The position numbers were made by a program, and so were the translations under genes. A model generated the notes under the pieces. That model was not told where the DNA came from. It worked only from the letters and a program-made list of their open reading frames with translations, and did not search any database. Positions 19,373 through 27,252 of a stretch of DNA of 46,387 bases are shown here, piece after piece. The DNA is taken from positions 1 through 46,387 of the forward strand of contig CAIXKV010000140.1 in assembly GCA_903920145.1 (NCBI GenBank), in the 5' to 3' direction. Positions within the stretch are counted from its first letter, which is position 1. Each line of letters starts with the position of its first letter. Source of the DNA: an uncultured Rhodospirillales bacterium (GTDB taxonomy: Bacteria; Pseudomonadota; Alphaproteobacteria; Azospirillales; Azospirillaceae).

Positions 19373-20326
19373 TTACAAGCTGGTGGCCAGGGCCAAGGCT
19401 TTGGTCAGAATATCGTAAGTATCAGAAGGATTTTTACCCTGGGGTTCGGGCGGGAGCAGGCTTGGGCTGGTAACACCAAACGCAAACTTAAGAGAACCCA
19501 ATTCCGCCAATAGATTATTTTCAAGGTCGGCGACGTGGGCGGGGATAATCGCCCCTGTTCGTCGATTCGGCAACACGATCCCGCCTGCCAATTTAATCGA
19601 CGGATCCGCTTCGATTTTGCTCTTAAGCTGCTCTAGGACCGCAAAGGCTTGATTATAGGTGTCGAGCGGCTTTTTGCCGGTTGCACCAGTTGGGGCCTCT
19701 ATCACGTCGGTTTTACCGCGAGCCGCGCGAATTTTCTCCAGGTCATCGACCATCACCAATGCCAGTCGGTAGACATCGTTGGGGACGATTTTGGGGATTC
19801 CCAGTCCGTCCAAAGACTCGCTAGCCTTTTGCAGATCGGCGTAGTTATCGGTCGGGGTTTTTCCCATGACCAATGGTACCGCCGAGACAGGCTTAGTGAC
19901 GTTAAATTTCGCCCGAAGGTCCAGCAAGTCGGCCAACGCCTGATCAACCAACACTTTCACATGGCCGGGAGTGATTTCCGCAACCGGGAAGGGCGGCACC
20001 GGGTGCTCGGGCAATCCGTTGAGTGTCCGTAGCAATTCAACCTTCAGAAGGACTTCACGAGCCTTTTGGACCACATGGCGGGGGGCGCGCGGTGTTAAAG
20101 TCGGTGCGTTTTGATCGACCGAAGGTTGAGATGAATTCGCTTCATGCATGGCTGCCAGTTCAGCATTAATGTTCTCGATAACCTGGAACACGTGAGATGG
20201 CGTAATGCTTTGGGCGTTAGCCTGATTCGGTTGAGTGGAGGCCATGACCAACAGTATAAAACTTGTAGCAACCCGGATTGACCGTGGTGTTTTCTGGAAT
20301 AACTCGGCGTACTTGCGCATAAACAT
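19373..20326 (-). CDS. Secreted protein of alternating helical modules (uncharacterised family, paralogue 1)
   Basis: I do not recognise a named family. The 317-residue protein has a signal peptide (about 1-39, cleavage near ANAQS). After it, two kinds of module alternate. Type A has P-x-[HD]-V, then a helix ending near L-x-x-[LI]: residues about 41-63, 118-142, 181-204 and 261-285. Type B has GKxPxDxY then a helix: about 154-176, 217-239 and 297-317. Between the first two A modules lies [20 protein letters not shown] (83-102) plus NGLPE. A paralogue at 35767-36756 shows the same order. It starts at ATG 20326 (GGGAG upstream). It lies upstream of a chemoreceptor gene, and the paralogue beside a CHASE kinase, so a role in extracytoplasmic sensing is a guess. 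Confidence 0.75.
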   Translation of the reverse strand: MFMRKYAELFQKTPRSIRVATSFILLVMASTQPNQANAQSITPSHVFQVIENINAELAAMHEANSSQPSVDQNAPTLTPRAPRHVVQKAREVLLKVELLRTLNGLPEHPVPPFPVAEITPGHVKVLVDQALADLLDLRAKFNVTKPVSAVPLVMGKTPTDNYADLQKASESLDGLGIPKIVPNDVYRLALVMVDDLEKIRAARGKTDVIEAPTGATGKKPLDTYNQAFAVLEQLKSKIEADPSIKLAGGIVLPNRRTGAIIPAHVADLENNLLAELGSLKFAFGVTSPSLLPPEPQGKNPSDTYDILTKALALATSL

Positions 20327-20458
20327 GTAACGCTCCCTCGGTTTTTAAAGAATTCCAGGACAGCTTTTAGAGATAAAACGGTGCTGGCGCGAACAGCCTT
20401 GTTGTTTACATACAGTCTTTTCAATTACCGACTTTTATAAAATAACAACAGAAAAATC

Positions 20459-20986
20459 TTAAGTGGGGCGGGCAAAATTTAGCATGGTTGGTGCTTTCTC
20501 AATAATTTCTTCTAAAATTAAGGAAGCCGTCTCTAAATCTTTTTCAAGATGCCCGGCGATTTTTTCAGCATAAGCTGGACGCATCAATTTTTCATGGGCA
20601 TCGTGAAGGCTTCGCAGTTCAGTCACAAAAACCTCTCGAGCGCCTAACGGTAAGATTGGATTGGCCGAGAGCACAAAGAAAAAGCGCATACTCGCCCGCA
20701 CCAACACGGACAGCATCATCATATCCAATTGCTCGAATTCTTGGCGCAGATCGTCGATTCGGGTGCCTTGGACGTTCTTCAATCGGCCTTCAATCAAGAT
20801 AACGAGGGCTTGGAATTCACCCACTTTGTCCCGAAAGCTGCGATAAGCGCCGAAGCTGTGCTTTCCGGCTTCAATTTCCGCAGTTTTGGCCAGCACCATG
20901 GCTTCACGGCACTGACGTTCCAGGGCGCCGAGTAACTCTTTGACTTCGGCACGGGTGTAGGATCGGGTTTGAGGCCGTCTCGCCAT
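20459..20986 (-). CDS. Hypothetical helical protein
   Basis: Not recognised. From ATG 20986 it has 175 residues (MARRPQTRSYTRAEVKELL...), mostly helical and charged, with no signal peptide or membrane segment. Notable stretches are SFGAYRSFRDKVGEFQALVI, FEQLDMMMLSVLVRASMRFF and LSANPILPLGAREVFVTELR. The open frame extends to 21169, but that would overlap the 3' end of the efflux pump gene and its extra residues look like non-coding translation. It is 132 bases upstream of the tandem-module gene on the same strand. Base composition shifts at its boundary with the efflux gene. Confidence 0.65.
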   Translation of the reverse strand: MARRPQTRSYTRAEVKELLGALERQCREAMVLAKTAEIEAGKHSFGAYRSFRDKVGEFQALVILIEGRLKNVQGTRIDDLRQEFEQLDMMMLSVLVRASMRFFFVLSANPILPLGAREVFVTELRSLHDAHEKLMRPAYAEKIAGHLEKDLETASLILEEIIEKAPTMLNFARPT

Positions 20987-21090
20987 AAAGCCATTCGTCC
21001 AACAAATGATCGACAACGGCTCTATAGCACGAACGCATAAAGGAGGCAGTAGCCTTTGGCAAAAAAGGGCCCGTGCTTTGTCTCTCCGAA

Positions 21091-22656
21091 CTATCGCTGG
21101 GCCGGGCGCCGCAGAAGGGGCATGCACAGAACCCCGAAGGCAAAAACGCCGGCCATGGCCTGAAGGCAATCGCTGTAAGTCAGAACCTCAACTTCTCGTG
21201 TCACTATTCGCATGATAACAGCCATCGCGGCGCTATCGGGAGCATTGGCAACCAAGCCATCAAAATGGGCGCTTAAATTATCGATAAAAAGTTGCACTTC
21301 AGGTCTGGATAGATTAATTTGATCGCCCAAGCGATCAAGATGGAGAGTTGCGCGATCTTGAATCATCGTATTAATCCAAGCCATGCCAATGGCACCACCA
21401 AGATTCCGCATTAAATTATAAAGGCCACTGGCATTTTTAAGCTTATCTGGCGGCAATAAGCCTAAAGCTAATGTATTGATTGGAATAAAACATAACATTA
21501 ATGAAAATCCTCGCAATGCCTGAGGCAATAGTAGTTCATTAAAATCAGAGTCCGCAGTCAAAAGAGAATTTTCCCATAACCCTAAAGCAAATAAACTTAG
21601 CCCAAAAAACATCACAATACGTAAATCGACATGCTTTGATAAAGCCCCGGCAATAGGTGCAGACATAAATTGGAATGCGCCTGTAACAAACATAATCTCA
21701 CCAATTTGAAAAGCATCTAGATTCCTGACTTGCGATAAAAAAAGCGGTAAAATATAAACAGATCCATAAAGTCCAATACCAAGAATAAAGCTATAGAAAC
21801 TACCAAGAGCAAAATTTCTATTGGTAAATGCTCGTAGCTCGACAATTGGATTGACCGCCACTAAAACTCTCCAAGTAAATAATAATGATGATATTGCACT
21901 AATAATCGCAAACGTAAAAATACTATCATCGGAAAACCAATCATTGTGCGGCCCTTGTTCGACCACATACTCAAGCCCACCCAAAAATAAAGCCATTAAA
22001 AGCAAACCAATCCAATCAAAACCTTTAGCAAGAGTCCGATCTCCTTTATCAACATTGACGAGCAACCACACTGCAATGGTAACGAATAAACCAGGGGCGA
22101 CATTAATTAAGAACAGCCAATGCCATGAGAAATTATCGGTAATCCAACCGCCCAGAGTGGGGCCAAGAGTGGGCGCCATAGTTGCCACCAATCCAATCAT
22201 GACCGACACGACTGGCCGTTTATCCATAGGAAAAATCATGAAGCTGGTGGCAAAGACCGTGGGGATCATGGCGCCTCCAATAAAACCCTGGAGTGCCCGG
22301 AAAAATACCATGCTACCCATGGAGTCAGCAAACGAGCAAGCCAGACTCATAAGAGTAAATCCGGCTGCTGACAAAGTAAAAAGAACTCTTGTTGATAAGA
22401 GGCGTGATAAAAATCCCGACAATGGGATCATAATCACTTCTGCAATGAGGTATGATGTTTGAACCCAACTAATTTCATCAGAGCTTGCGGAAAGACCAGC
22501 CTGAATTTCAGAGAGTGAACTGGAGACAATTTGAATATCCAGGATGGCCATGAACATCCCAACGACCATGACCATAAACCCGGCCCATTCGCGCACCCCA
22601 ACATGCTTGACGGGGGGGTGATGTGCCGGTGATTGAGGCGCCGTTGATGCGCTCAT
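21091..22656 (-). CDS. emrB: DHA2-family drug efflux MFS permease (EmrB-type)
   Basis: Inner-membrane proton antiporter of the 14-TMS DHA2 family, expected to form a tripartite pump with the adjacent HlyD-type protein. N-terminal helix GFMVMVVGMFMAILDIQIVS has the D-x-x-I/V motif of the family; WVQTSYLIAEVIMIPLSGFL and the motif-C-like stretch ATMAPTLGPTLGGWI are clear. Its 521 residues are normal. Its ATG overlaps the emrA stop by four bases, so emrA is first and emrB second. Much of the gene is strikingly AT-rich compared with emrA, which suggests either recombination or relaxed composition. Substrate unknown. Confidence 0.92.
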   Translation of the reverse strand: MSASTAPQSPAHHPPVKHVGVREWAGFMVMVVGMFMAILDIQIVSSSLSEIQAGLSASSDEISWVQTSYLIAEVIMIPLSGFLSRLLSTRVLFTLSAAGFTLMSLACSFADSMGSMVFFRALQGFIGGAMIPTVFATSFMIFPMDKRPVVSVMIGLVATMAPTLGPTLGGWITDNFSWHWLFLINVAPGLFVTIAVWLLVNVDKGDRTLAKGFDWIGLLLMALFLGGLEYVVEQGPHNDWFSDDSIFTFAIISAISSLLFTWRVLVAVNPIVELRAFTNRNFALGSFYSFILGIGLYGSVYILPLFLSQVRNLDAFQIGEIMFVTGAFQFMSAPIAGALSKHVDLRIVMFFGLSLFALGLWENSLLTADSDFNELLLPQALRGFSLMLCFIPINTLALGLLPPDKLKNASGLYNLMRNLGGAIGMAWINTMIQDRATLHLDRLGDQINLSRPEVQLFIDNLSAHFDGLVANAPDSAAMAVIMRIVTREVEVLTYSDCLQAMAGVFAFGVLCMPLLRRPAQR

Positions 22657-23696
22657 GGCGTTCCTCCTTTGGTATCAACCGAAACCACCACCGATAGACC
22701 TGGACGCAACAGCCCGCTTAAGGGTGTCCCGCTCGGCAGGTTGATTCGAACCGGAACCCGTTGAACAATTTTGGTGAAATTGCCCGTGGCATTTTCCGGC
22801 GGTAGCAGGCTGAACCGCGAACCACTGGCCGGCGAAAGACTATCGATTTGTGCCATTAAAGGATGGTTGGGGAAAGCATCTACCCAGATTTTAACAGGTT
22901 GTTTGGGGCGCATTCGCCGTAACTGGGTTTCTTTGAAATTGGCGTCAACATGAAGGGTATCAAGAGGGACAATGGCCATCAATTGAACGCCAGGGCGAGC
23001 CAAAAGGCCGAGCTGAACGCTGCGATTGCCGATAACGCCAGCCACCGGAGAGCGAATCACAGTGTTATCCAGATCGACTTGAGCCAAAGCCAATTGGGCT
23101 GCTGCTTGGTGCAATTGAGCATCGATTTCATGACGAGAAGCCTGAAGCACCGCAACCTGATTTCGTTCAGCCACAAGCGCGGCTCGTGCCTTTGCTAAAG
23201 CGGCAACGGCTTTGGCTTGATCGGCTTCGGTTGTTTCCAGTCGTTCGCGCGTGGCCCAAGCGCCGGTACTCAAAGAACGGACCCGTTCCAATTCCAAGTC
23301 GGCTCGGTGCTGTTCGGCCAAGGCCGCCGCAACAGAAGCTTCGGCCTGGGCAATCATTGCATTTTGAAGCTCCAATCGGGCGCTGTTACTGACCAAGGCA
23401 GCTTGTTGGGATTCCACTGTTGCCGTCGCCTGATCTACATGAGCCCGGTAATCCTGGTCATCAAGAATAACGAGGATATCCCCCGCCTGGACCGCTTGAT
23501 TATCGGTTACGCGCAAATCTCGGACATAGCCAACCACCTTGGCGCTGATCAACGAGATGTCGGCCTGGATGTAAGCGTCATCAGTGGATTCGATGAATCG
23601 CCAATCGGTCCACCAAAACCACCCAGACGTTCCGCCGCCGCCCAAAATGGCTATTACAGCGAAGCCCCACACCCACGCGCGCCGTCCTTTGGCCAT
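22653..23696 (-). CDS. emrA: HlyD-family membrane fusion protein (EmrA-type)
   Basis: Periplasmic adaptor of a tripartite efflux pump. One N-terminal membrane segment (VWGFAVIAILGGGGTSGWFWW) is followed by a biotinyl-lipoyl-like half-motif (STDDAYIQADISLISAKVVG), a long helical hairpin (about 85-200) and the second half (VIRSPVAGVIGNRSVQLGLL), then the beta-barrel (LRPGLSVVVSVDTKG). 347 residues, normal for EmrA. It is the first gene of emrAB, transcribed away from the TetR gene; the 160-base gap holds two matching palindromes, so repression by that TetR is likely. Confidence 0.93.
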   Translation of the reverse strand: MAKGRRAWVWGFAVIAILGGGGTSGWFWWTDWRFIESTDDAYIQADISLISAKVVGYVRDLRVTDNQAVQAGDILVILDDQDYRAHVDQATATVESQQAALVSNSARLELQNAMIAQAEASVAAALAEQHRADLELERVRSLSTGAWATRERLETTEADQAKAVAALAKARAALVAERNQVAVLQASRHEIDAQLHQAAAQLALAQVDLDNTVIRSPVAGVIGNRSVQLGLLARPGVQLMAIVPLDTLHVDANFKETQLRRMRPKQPVKIWVDAFPNHPLMAQIDSLSPASGSRFSLLPPENATGNFTKIVQRVPVRINLPSGTPLSGLLRPGLSVVVSVDTKGGTP

Positions 23697-23718
23697 ACCG
23701 CCCCCCCCATCCCCTGCG

Positions 23719-23743
23719 GCAAAACTGAACGGTTCAGTTTTGC
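23719..23743. promoter_or_regulatory. TetR-type operator 1
   Basis: A perfect 25-base palindrome: arms GCAAAACTGAAC and GTTCAGTTTTGC with one central G, 22 bases upstream of emrA. Its core AACTGAAC-G-GTTCAGTT matches operator 2 with consensus AACTRAAC-S-GTTYAGTT. Confidence 0.8.
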
Positions 23744-23786
23744 CGTTCGAGTGAGGGTGGGGGGTGGCGCTTGACTTGTCAAGTTG

Positions 23787-23803
23787 AACTAAACCGTTTA
23801 GTT
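23787..23803. promoter_or_regulatory. TetR-type operator 2
   Basis: A perfect 17-base palindrome: AACTAAAC-C-GTTTAGTT, 54 bases before the tetR start and the same consensus as operator 1. A third palindrome, CTTGACTTGTCAAG, at 23770-23783 lies between them and includes a TTGACT that could be a -35 element. Confidence 0.78.
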
Positions 23804-23856
23804 TAGTTTTAGGGGCGTGTTTCCGCTTCTCCCCAAATTATGCTGTGAGGTGTTCA

Positions 23857-24498
23857 ATGGCATCATCTGAACCGTTTGTCATACCGGCGACGGCAGCGAT
23901 AGCATCGCCATCCAAAACCACCCAAATTTTAGAAGCCGCAGGACGGTTGTTCCTGGAAGGCGGTTACGGTGCAACCAGTATGGACGCCGTGGCACGGGCT
24001 GCCGGGGTGTCCAAGGCTACGCTCTACGCTTATTTTACCAACAAAGCAGAGCTGTTTTCAGCCATTGTGGCGGCTGAGTGCGCTCGTGCCGTGCCGATGG
24101 TGGTCTGCAATAACGTAGATGGTTTACCTGTTCATGAAGGATTGTTGAAAATTGGTCGGACCTTGCTAGACTTGCTATTATCGCCAGCAGCCTTAGGAGT
24201 CTACCGTGTCGTCGTCGCTGAATCTCCCCGTTTTCCTGAACTAGGACGCGCTTTTTACCATGCTGGCCCCGCTCGGACTCTGGGGGCTATTTCGGCTTAT
24301 TTGCAGGCCGCTAGAGATCGGGGAGAGCTAACGATCACCGAGCCAACCATTGCTGCCGAGTTGTTTTGGGGCATGATTCGCGGTCATGCTCATTTGCGTT
24401 GCTTGTTGTTGGATGATAAAGCTCCAGATGCAGCGCAACGTGACTGTTATGTTCAAACTGTGGTCACAGTCTTTATCCGTAGTTTTGGAGTTTCTTAA
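23857..24498 (+). CDS. TetR/AcrR family transcriptional regulator
   Basis: Likely repressor of the divergent emrAB pump and of itself. The N-terminal helix-turn-helix is typical: AAGRLFLEGGYGATSMDAVA followed by RAAGVSKATLYAYFTNKAEL. The C-terminal ligand domain (AefR-like) is divergent; it includes LGVYRVVVAESPRFPELGRA. ATG 23857 has GAGGTG upstream and gives 213 residues; a GTG at 23845 is possible but coincides with the ribosome site. The two matching palindromes in the shared promoter region are the evidence for local regulation; the inducer is unknown. Confidence 0.92.
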   Translation: MASSEPFVIPATAAIASPSKTTQILEAAGRLFLEGGYGATSMDAVARAAGVSKATLYAYFTNKAELFSAIVAAECARAVPMVVCNNVDGLPVHEGLLKIGRTLLDLLLSPAALGVYRVVVAESPRFPELGRAFYHAGPARTLGAISAYLQAARDRGELTITEPTIAAELFWGMIRGHAHLRCLLLDDKAPDAAQRDCYVQTVVTVFIRSFGVS

Positions 24499-24911
24499 TT
24501 TATTAAATAATATTCGTCGTGCCTTTTTATGTTAATAAATGATGTAAAAATATTGTTTCATAACGATTGTAGATCATTGCAGATAATATTATTTAATGAA
24601 GTTAAACCTGTAACAGTGAGGATGGTGTGTGCGATTTGTGAAAATTCTATTTTTGCCCATAATGATTCTAAATTAAATTGGAGTCATTATAATTATGGGT
24701 ACCCGCTTGATTGTGTCCGTCACGAAGTTTAAGATCGAAGATGAGGTGACGGTTGCGGTCACTCGGTTCGTCGCGGTCGTCCGCCGGTGAGCGTGTGCCT
24801 GTGCGGTCAGGGCTACGGCTTGGTCGTGGGGGGTACGTCATCGCCGTCGCTATCTGGGTTTTTTGTGTAGGCGCGCGCTCAATCATCCGCACAGAACAAG
24901 AGGGTTATGAG
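24499..24911. other. Gene-free stretch with abrupt composition change
   Basis: From 24499 to about 24730 the sequence is very AT-rich with no convincing coding frame; a 67-codon frame at 24529 lacks a ribosome site. From about 24745 to 24850 it becomes GC-rich with repeated CGGT/GGTC words, then leads to the FlaF-like gene. I see no RNA gene or terminator that I can defend. Confidence 0.5.
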
Positions 24912-25274
24912 ATGTCCGACAGTCTTTCGCCGCAAGAACAGGTTGCATTTCCGTTTCTCGAAGCCGCCGTCCGTATCGATACGGCCAAACAAAACCTCTC
25001 GGATAAGGATCTACTGATACAGGTTCTTGACGATAATGTTGCTCTTTGGCTCTATTTTAAGAACCTGTTGTTGGGCACAGACCAAGAGATTGCCGAAGAG
25101 ACGAAGAATTTTTTAATACAAGCTTCAGAATTCATGGTTAAGTCGGCCCAGTTACTCCAACGCGAAGTCGATGAAGATTTAATATCCCGCTTGGTAACAA
25201 TTAACCTGAATATGTCTGAGCTTCTGCTTCAAGCCCCAACAGTTCCAACAATTCCTTCAAGCCACTGCGGCTGA
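24912..25274 (+). CDS. FlaF-like flagellar biosynthesis regulator
   Basis: A 120-residue helical protein that fits the FlaF pattern, whose members regulate flagellin translation in alphaproteobacteria. Matching points: an AL/VLDxNxxLW segment (VLDDNVALWLYFKNLLL), a second helix of the EETKNFLIQASEFMVKSAQL type, and a C-terminal LIxxLVxINLNMSELLL that parallels the family's LIxINRxIMxGL. The N-terminus SPQEQVAFPFLEAAVRI corresponds to the family's SPRETEYRLFxxVxxAL. ATG 24912 has GAGG upstream; the upstream extension in frame is not coding-like. No flagellin or FlbT gene is adjacent, so the assignment rests on motif spacing alone. Confidence 0.6.
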   Translation: MSDSLSPQEQVAFPFLEAAVRIDTAKQNLSDKDLLIQVLDDNVALWLYFKNLLLGTDQEIAEETKNFLIQASEFMVKSAQLLQREVDEDLISRLVTINLNMSELLLQAPTVPTIPSSHCG

Positions 25275-25317
25275 CCACTTTCAAGTCCGTTGACTGGATT
25301 CCAGTGGTTTTGCGGGG

Positions 25318-25347
25318 CCGGTGACTGGGAACAGCCCTAGTCACCGG
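25318..25347. terminator. Hairpin between convergent genes
   Basis: CCGGTGACT pairs with AGTCACCGG, extended by GGG/CCC with a bulged T around AACAG. It lies between the 25274 and 25356 stop codons of convergent genes and probably ends both transcripts, though no T-run is present. Confidence 0.55.
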
Positions 25348-25355
25348 AGGTTCCG

Positions 25356-26438
25356 TCATGGGGCAGGCAAGGGCGGAAAATGAAGAGTAAAGGTTGATCC
25401 TTGGCCAACCGCGCTCTCAATGGTGAGTTGTCCGTGATGGAGTTCCATCAGACCCTTAACCAGGGACAGACCGAGGCCGCTGCCCTTTTCGGTGACGGCG
25501 AATCGATTGTCAGCTTGTTCGAAGGGGCGCATCAGCCGACCGATCGTTTCTTGTGACATGCCGATACCAGTATCCTGAAAAGCCAGGATTATTCCACCAT
25601 CTACAGCAGCCGCCGCCGTCACGGCGATGTGGCCGCCGGTTGGCGTAAATTTGATTGCATTCGAGAGTAGATTGAAAGCCATTTGTTTAACTGCACGGAC
25701 ATCAGCATGAAGTTGTAACGATTCTGCACCATCTACGCTCAGAGTCAGTCCTTTTTCAGAAACTCGGTTCGAGCTAAGGTCTGTAATATATTCAAGTAAT
25801 GTTTGAACATTAATAAGCTCTTGATCCAGCTCCATACGACCGGCTTCAATTTTAGCAATATCAAGAATATCATTAATTAAAGAGAGCATATGCTCTCCGC
25901 TCTGGTGAATATAACCAGCATACTCGACATATCGTCTGTTTGTGATTGTACCCAGCATTTCACTTTTGATAATTTCAGAAAATCCAAGAATGCCGGTTAG
26001 AGGTGAGCGCAATTCATGACTCATAGATGCCAGAAATTGAGATTTTGAGTGTGAGGCTAATTGGCTGGTCTCAAGAGACTTAAGCAAAGCGGCCTCGGCT
26101 TTGGTTCTATAATGAACCAGATAGGCAATTAACCAAACGGATAGGATCGCCAGAGAACGATTGGCGAAAAAGACTGGGGCTTCATTCCATTCGGGGAGTG
26201 GAAAAAAGCACCCCATTAAAATTAAGATGGTCGCAATCGTGGCATAGAAAAAATGAAAATTGCCCTGGCGAATCAGAAACGTAAGAAAAATTACGCTATC
26301 ATAAACAAAGCCAATCGATACGTCATCGGCAGGAGTTTCCAGATCAAAACAAAAAATAGCCAGCGTCATCATACCACAGGCAAAAATGACGATGTTATCG
26401 CGAAGGCTGAAGTTTTGGCCGAACCATAGCGGCATCAT
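25356..26438 (-). CDS. Membrane sensor histidine kinase
   Basis: Histidine kinase with four predicted membrane helices (NIVIFACGMMTLAIFCF; GFVYDSVIFLTFLI; FYATIATILILMGCFF; SLAILSVWLIAYLVHY) and almost no extracytoplasmic domain, so the signal is probably sensed in the membrane. HisKA has the phospho-His in SHELRSPLTGILGFSEII; HATPase_c has NLLSNAIKFTPTGG, DTGIGM and GSGLGLSLV. No receiver domain. I place the start at 26438, where AATGAGGATT gives a ribosome site (360 residues); the frame is open to 26477. No cognate response regulator is adjacent. The membrane part is AT-rich compared with the catalytic domain. Confidence 0.9.
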   Translation of the reverse strand: MMPLWFGQNFSLRDNIVIFACGMMTLAIFCFDLETPADDVSIGFVYDSVIFLTFLIRQGNFHFFYATIATILILMGCFFPLPEWNEAPVFFANRSLAILSVWLIAYLVHYRTKAEAALLKSLETSQLASHSKSQFLASMSHELRSPLTGILGFSEIIKSEMLGTITNRRYVEYAGYIHQSGEHMLSLINDILDIAKIEAGRMELDQELINVQTLLEYITDLSSNRVSEKGLTLSVDGAESLQLHADVRAVKQMAFNLLSNAIKFTPTGGHIAVTAAAAVDGGIILAFQDTGIGMSQETIGRLMRPFEQADNRFAVTEKGSGLGLSLVKGLMELHHGQLTIESAVGQGSTFTLHFPPLPAP

Positions 26439-26549
26439 AATCCTCATTACCGGCATTCGGACCACCATTGCAGTCAATTAAAATTACTGCAAATTAGCCG
26501 AATGCCGTTCTTAATTTGACTAATAATAAAGTGTAATCTTCAGTTTAGT

Positions 26550-26996
26550 TTAGTGAGTGGTTCCAGAGCCAACAATAAATTGATCACTGTTTTCAATGTC
26601 AGACTCTAAGGCCCGCTTAACTTCCAAGAAAATGTCTCGCAAAGAAACAATACCGATAACACGTCCGTCCTGTTCAATCGGCACGTGGCGGTAGGCCCGT
26701 TTTTGCATGGTTTCTAAGGCGGTCATAACAGGTGTGTCCGGAGAAAAAGTCTTGGGATTGGGTGTCATGATTTCAGTGAGTTTGGTTGTTGTGGGGTCCA
26801 ACCCGGCAGCCACCAGCCTGAAATTGAAGTCGCGTTCGGTGACGATGCCAACCATGGCTTCACCCTTCATGACCACCACGGCGCCGACTTGGCGCTCCAA
26901 CATTTTTTTGGCGGCGGCGGCAGCCGTAGCATCTTCCGGAAGAGCCACAAACTTCTTAGCGTTCATAACGTCGGAGAGTTTTTTGCGGTTGCTCAT
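26550..26996 (-). CDS. CBS-domain pair protein
   Basis: Stand-alone Bateman module of 148 residues, expected to bind adenosyl nucleotides or NAD and act as an energy or redox sensor. CBS1 spans about 10-63 (FVALPEDATAAAAAKKMLER, VGIVTERDFNFRLV) and CBS2 about 73-132 (MTPNPKTFSPDTPVMTALET, GIVSLRDIFLEV). The start at ATG 26996 has GGAG upstream. It is divergent from hcp; the 256-base gap holds the hcp control site. Function beyond nucleotide binding is not known. Confidence 0.9.
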   Translation of the reverse strand: MSNRKKLSDVMNAKKFVALPEDATAAAAAKKMLERQVGAVVVMKGEAMVGIVTERDFNFRLVAAGLDPTTTKLTEIMTPNPKTFSPDTPVMTALETMQKRAYRHVPIEQDGRVIGIVSLRDIFLEVKRALESDIENSDQFIVGSGTTH

Positions 26997-27172
26997 GAAT
27001 CGTCACTCCATCGCGGGGCTGATTCTGGTCGCCAGCCTCCCCCAGGGGATTTTAGCGCATATTACGACCGACCCGACACCATAAAGGAAGCAAGGTTCCG
27101 AACAAGGAGACTTTTTTCACACCGTCAAGGTTCGCTGATATCACAAACCCCAATTGCAGGATATTCGCTGTG

Positions 27173-27190
27173 CCTTGACCAACGTCAAGG
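27173..27190 (+). promoter_or_regulatory. CRP/FNR-family box (Dnr/NnrR type) upstream of hcp
   Basis: A perfect 18-base palindrome, CCTTGAC-CAAC-GTCAAGG, containing TTGAC-N4-GTCAA, the half-sites of nitric-oxide-responsive Dnr/NnrR-type regulators. If centred at -41.5, transcription starts near 27223, 30 bases before hcp, and TTGAAT at 27211-27216 would be the -10 element. A lone half-site GTCAAGG lies at 27124-27130. Confidence 0.75.
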
Positions 27191-27252
27191 AGAGCGGAAC
27201 GTCCTTGGTCTTGAATGGGTACCGAGAACGCCTCGAACCACAAGGGTCACCC

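Noticed and set aside
20987-21169. N-terminal extension of the 20459 gene
   Set aside because: It overlaps the 3' end of emrB and its translation is low-complexity; ATG 20986 gives a more natural start.
24529-24732. 67-codon frame in the AT-rich gap
   Set aside because: No ribosome site, no recognisable motif, AT-driven codon choice; probably chance.
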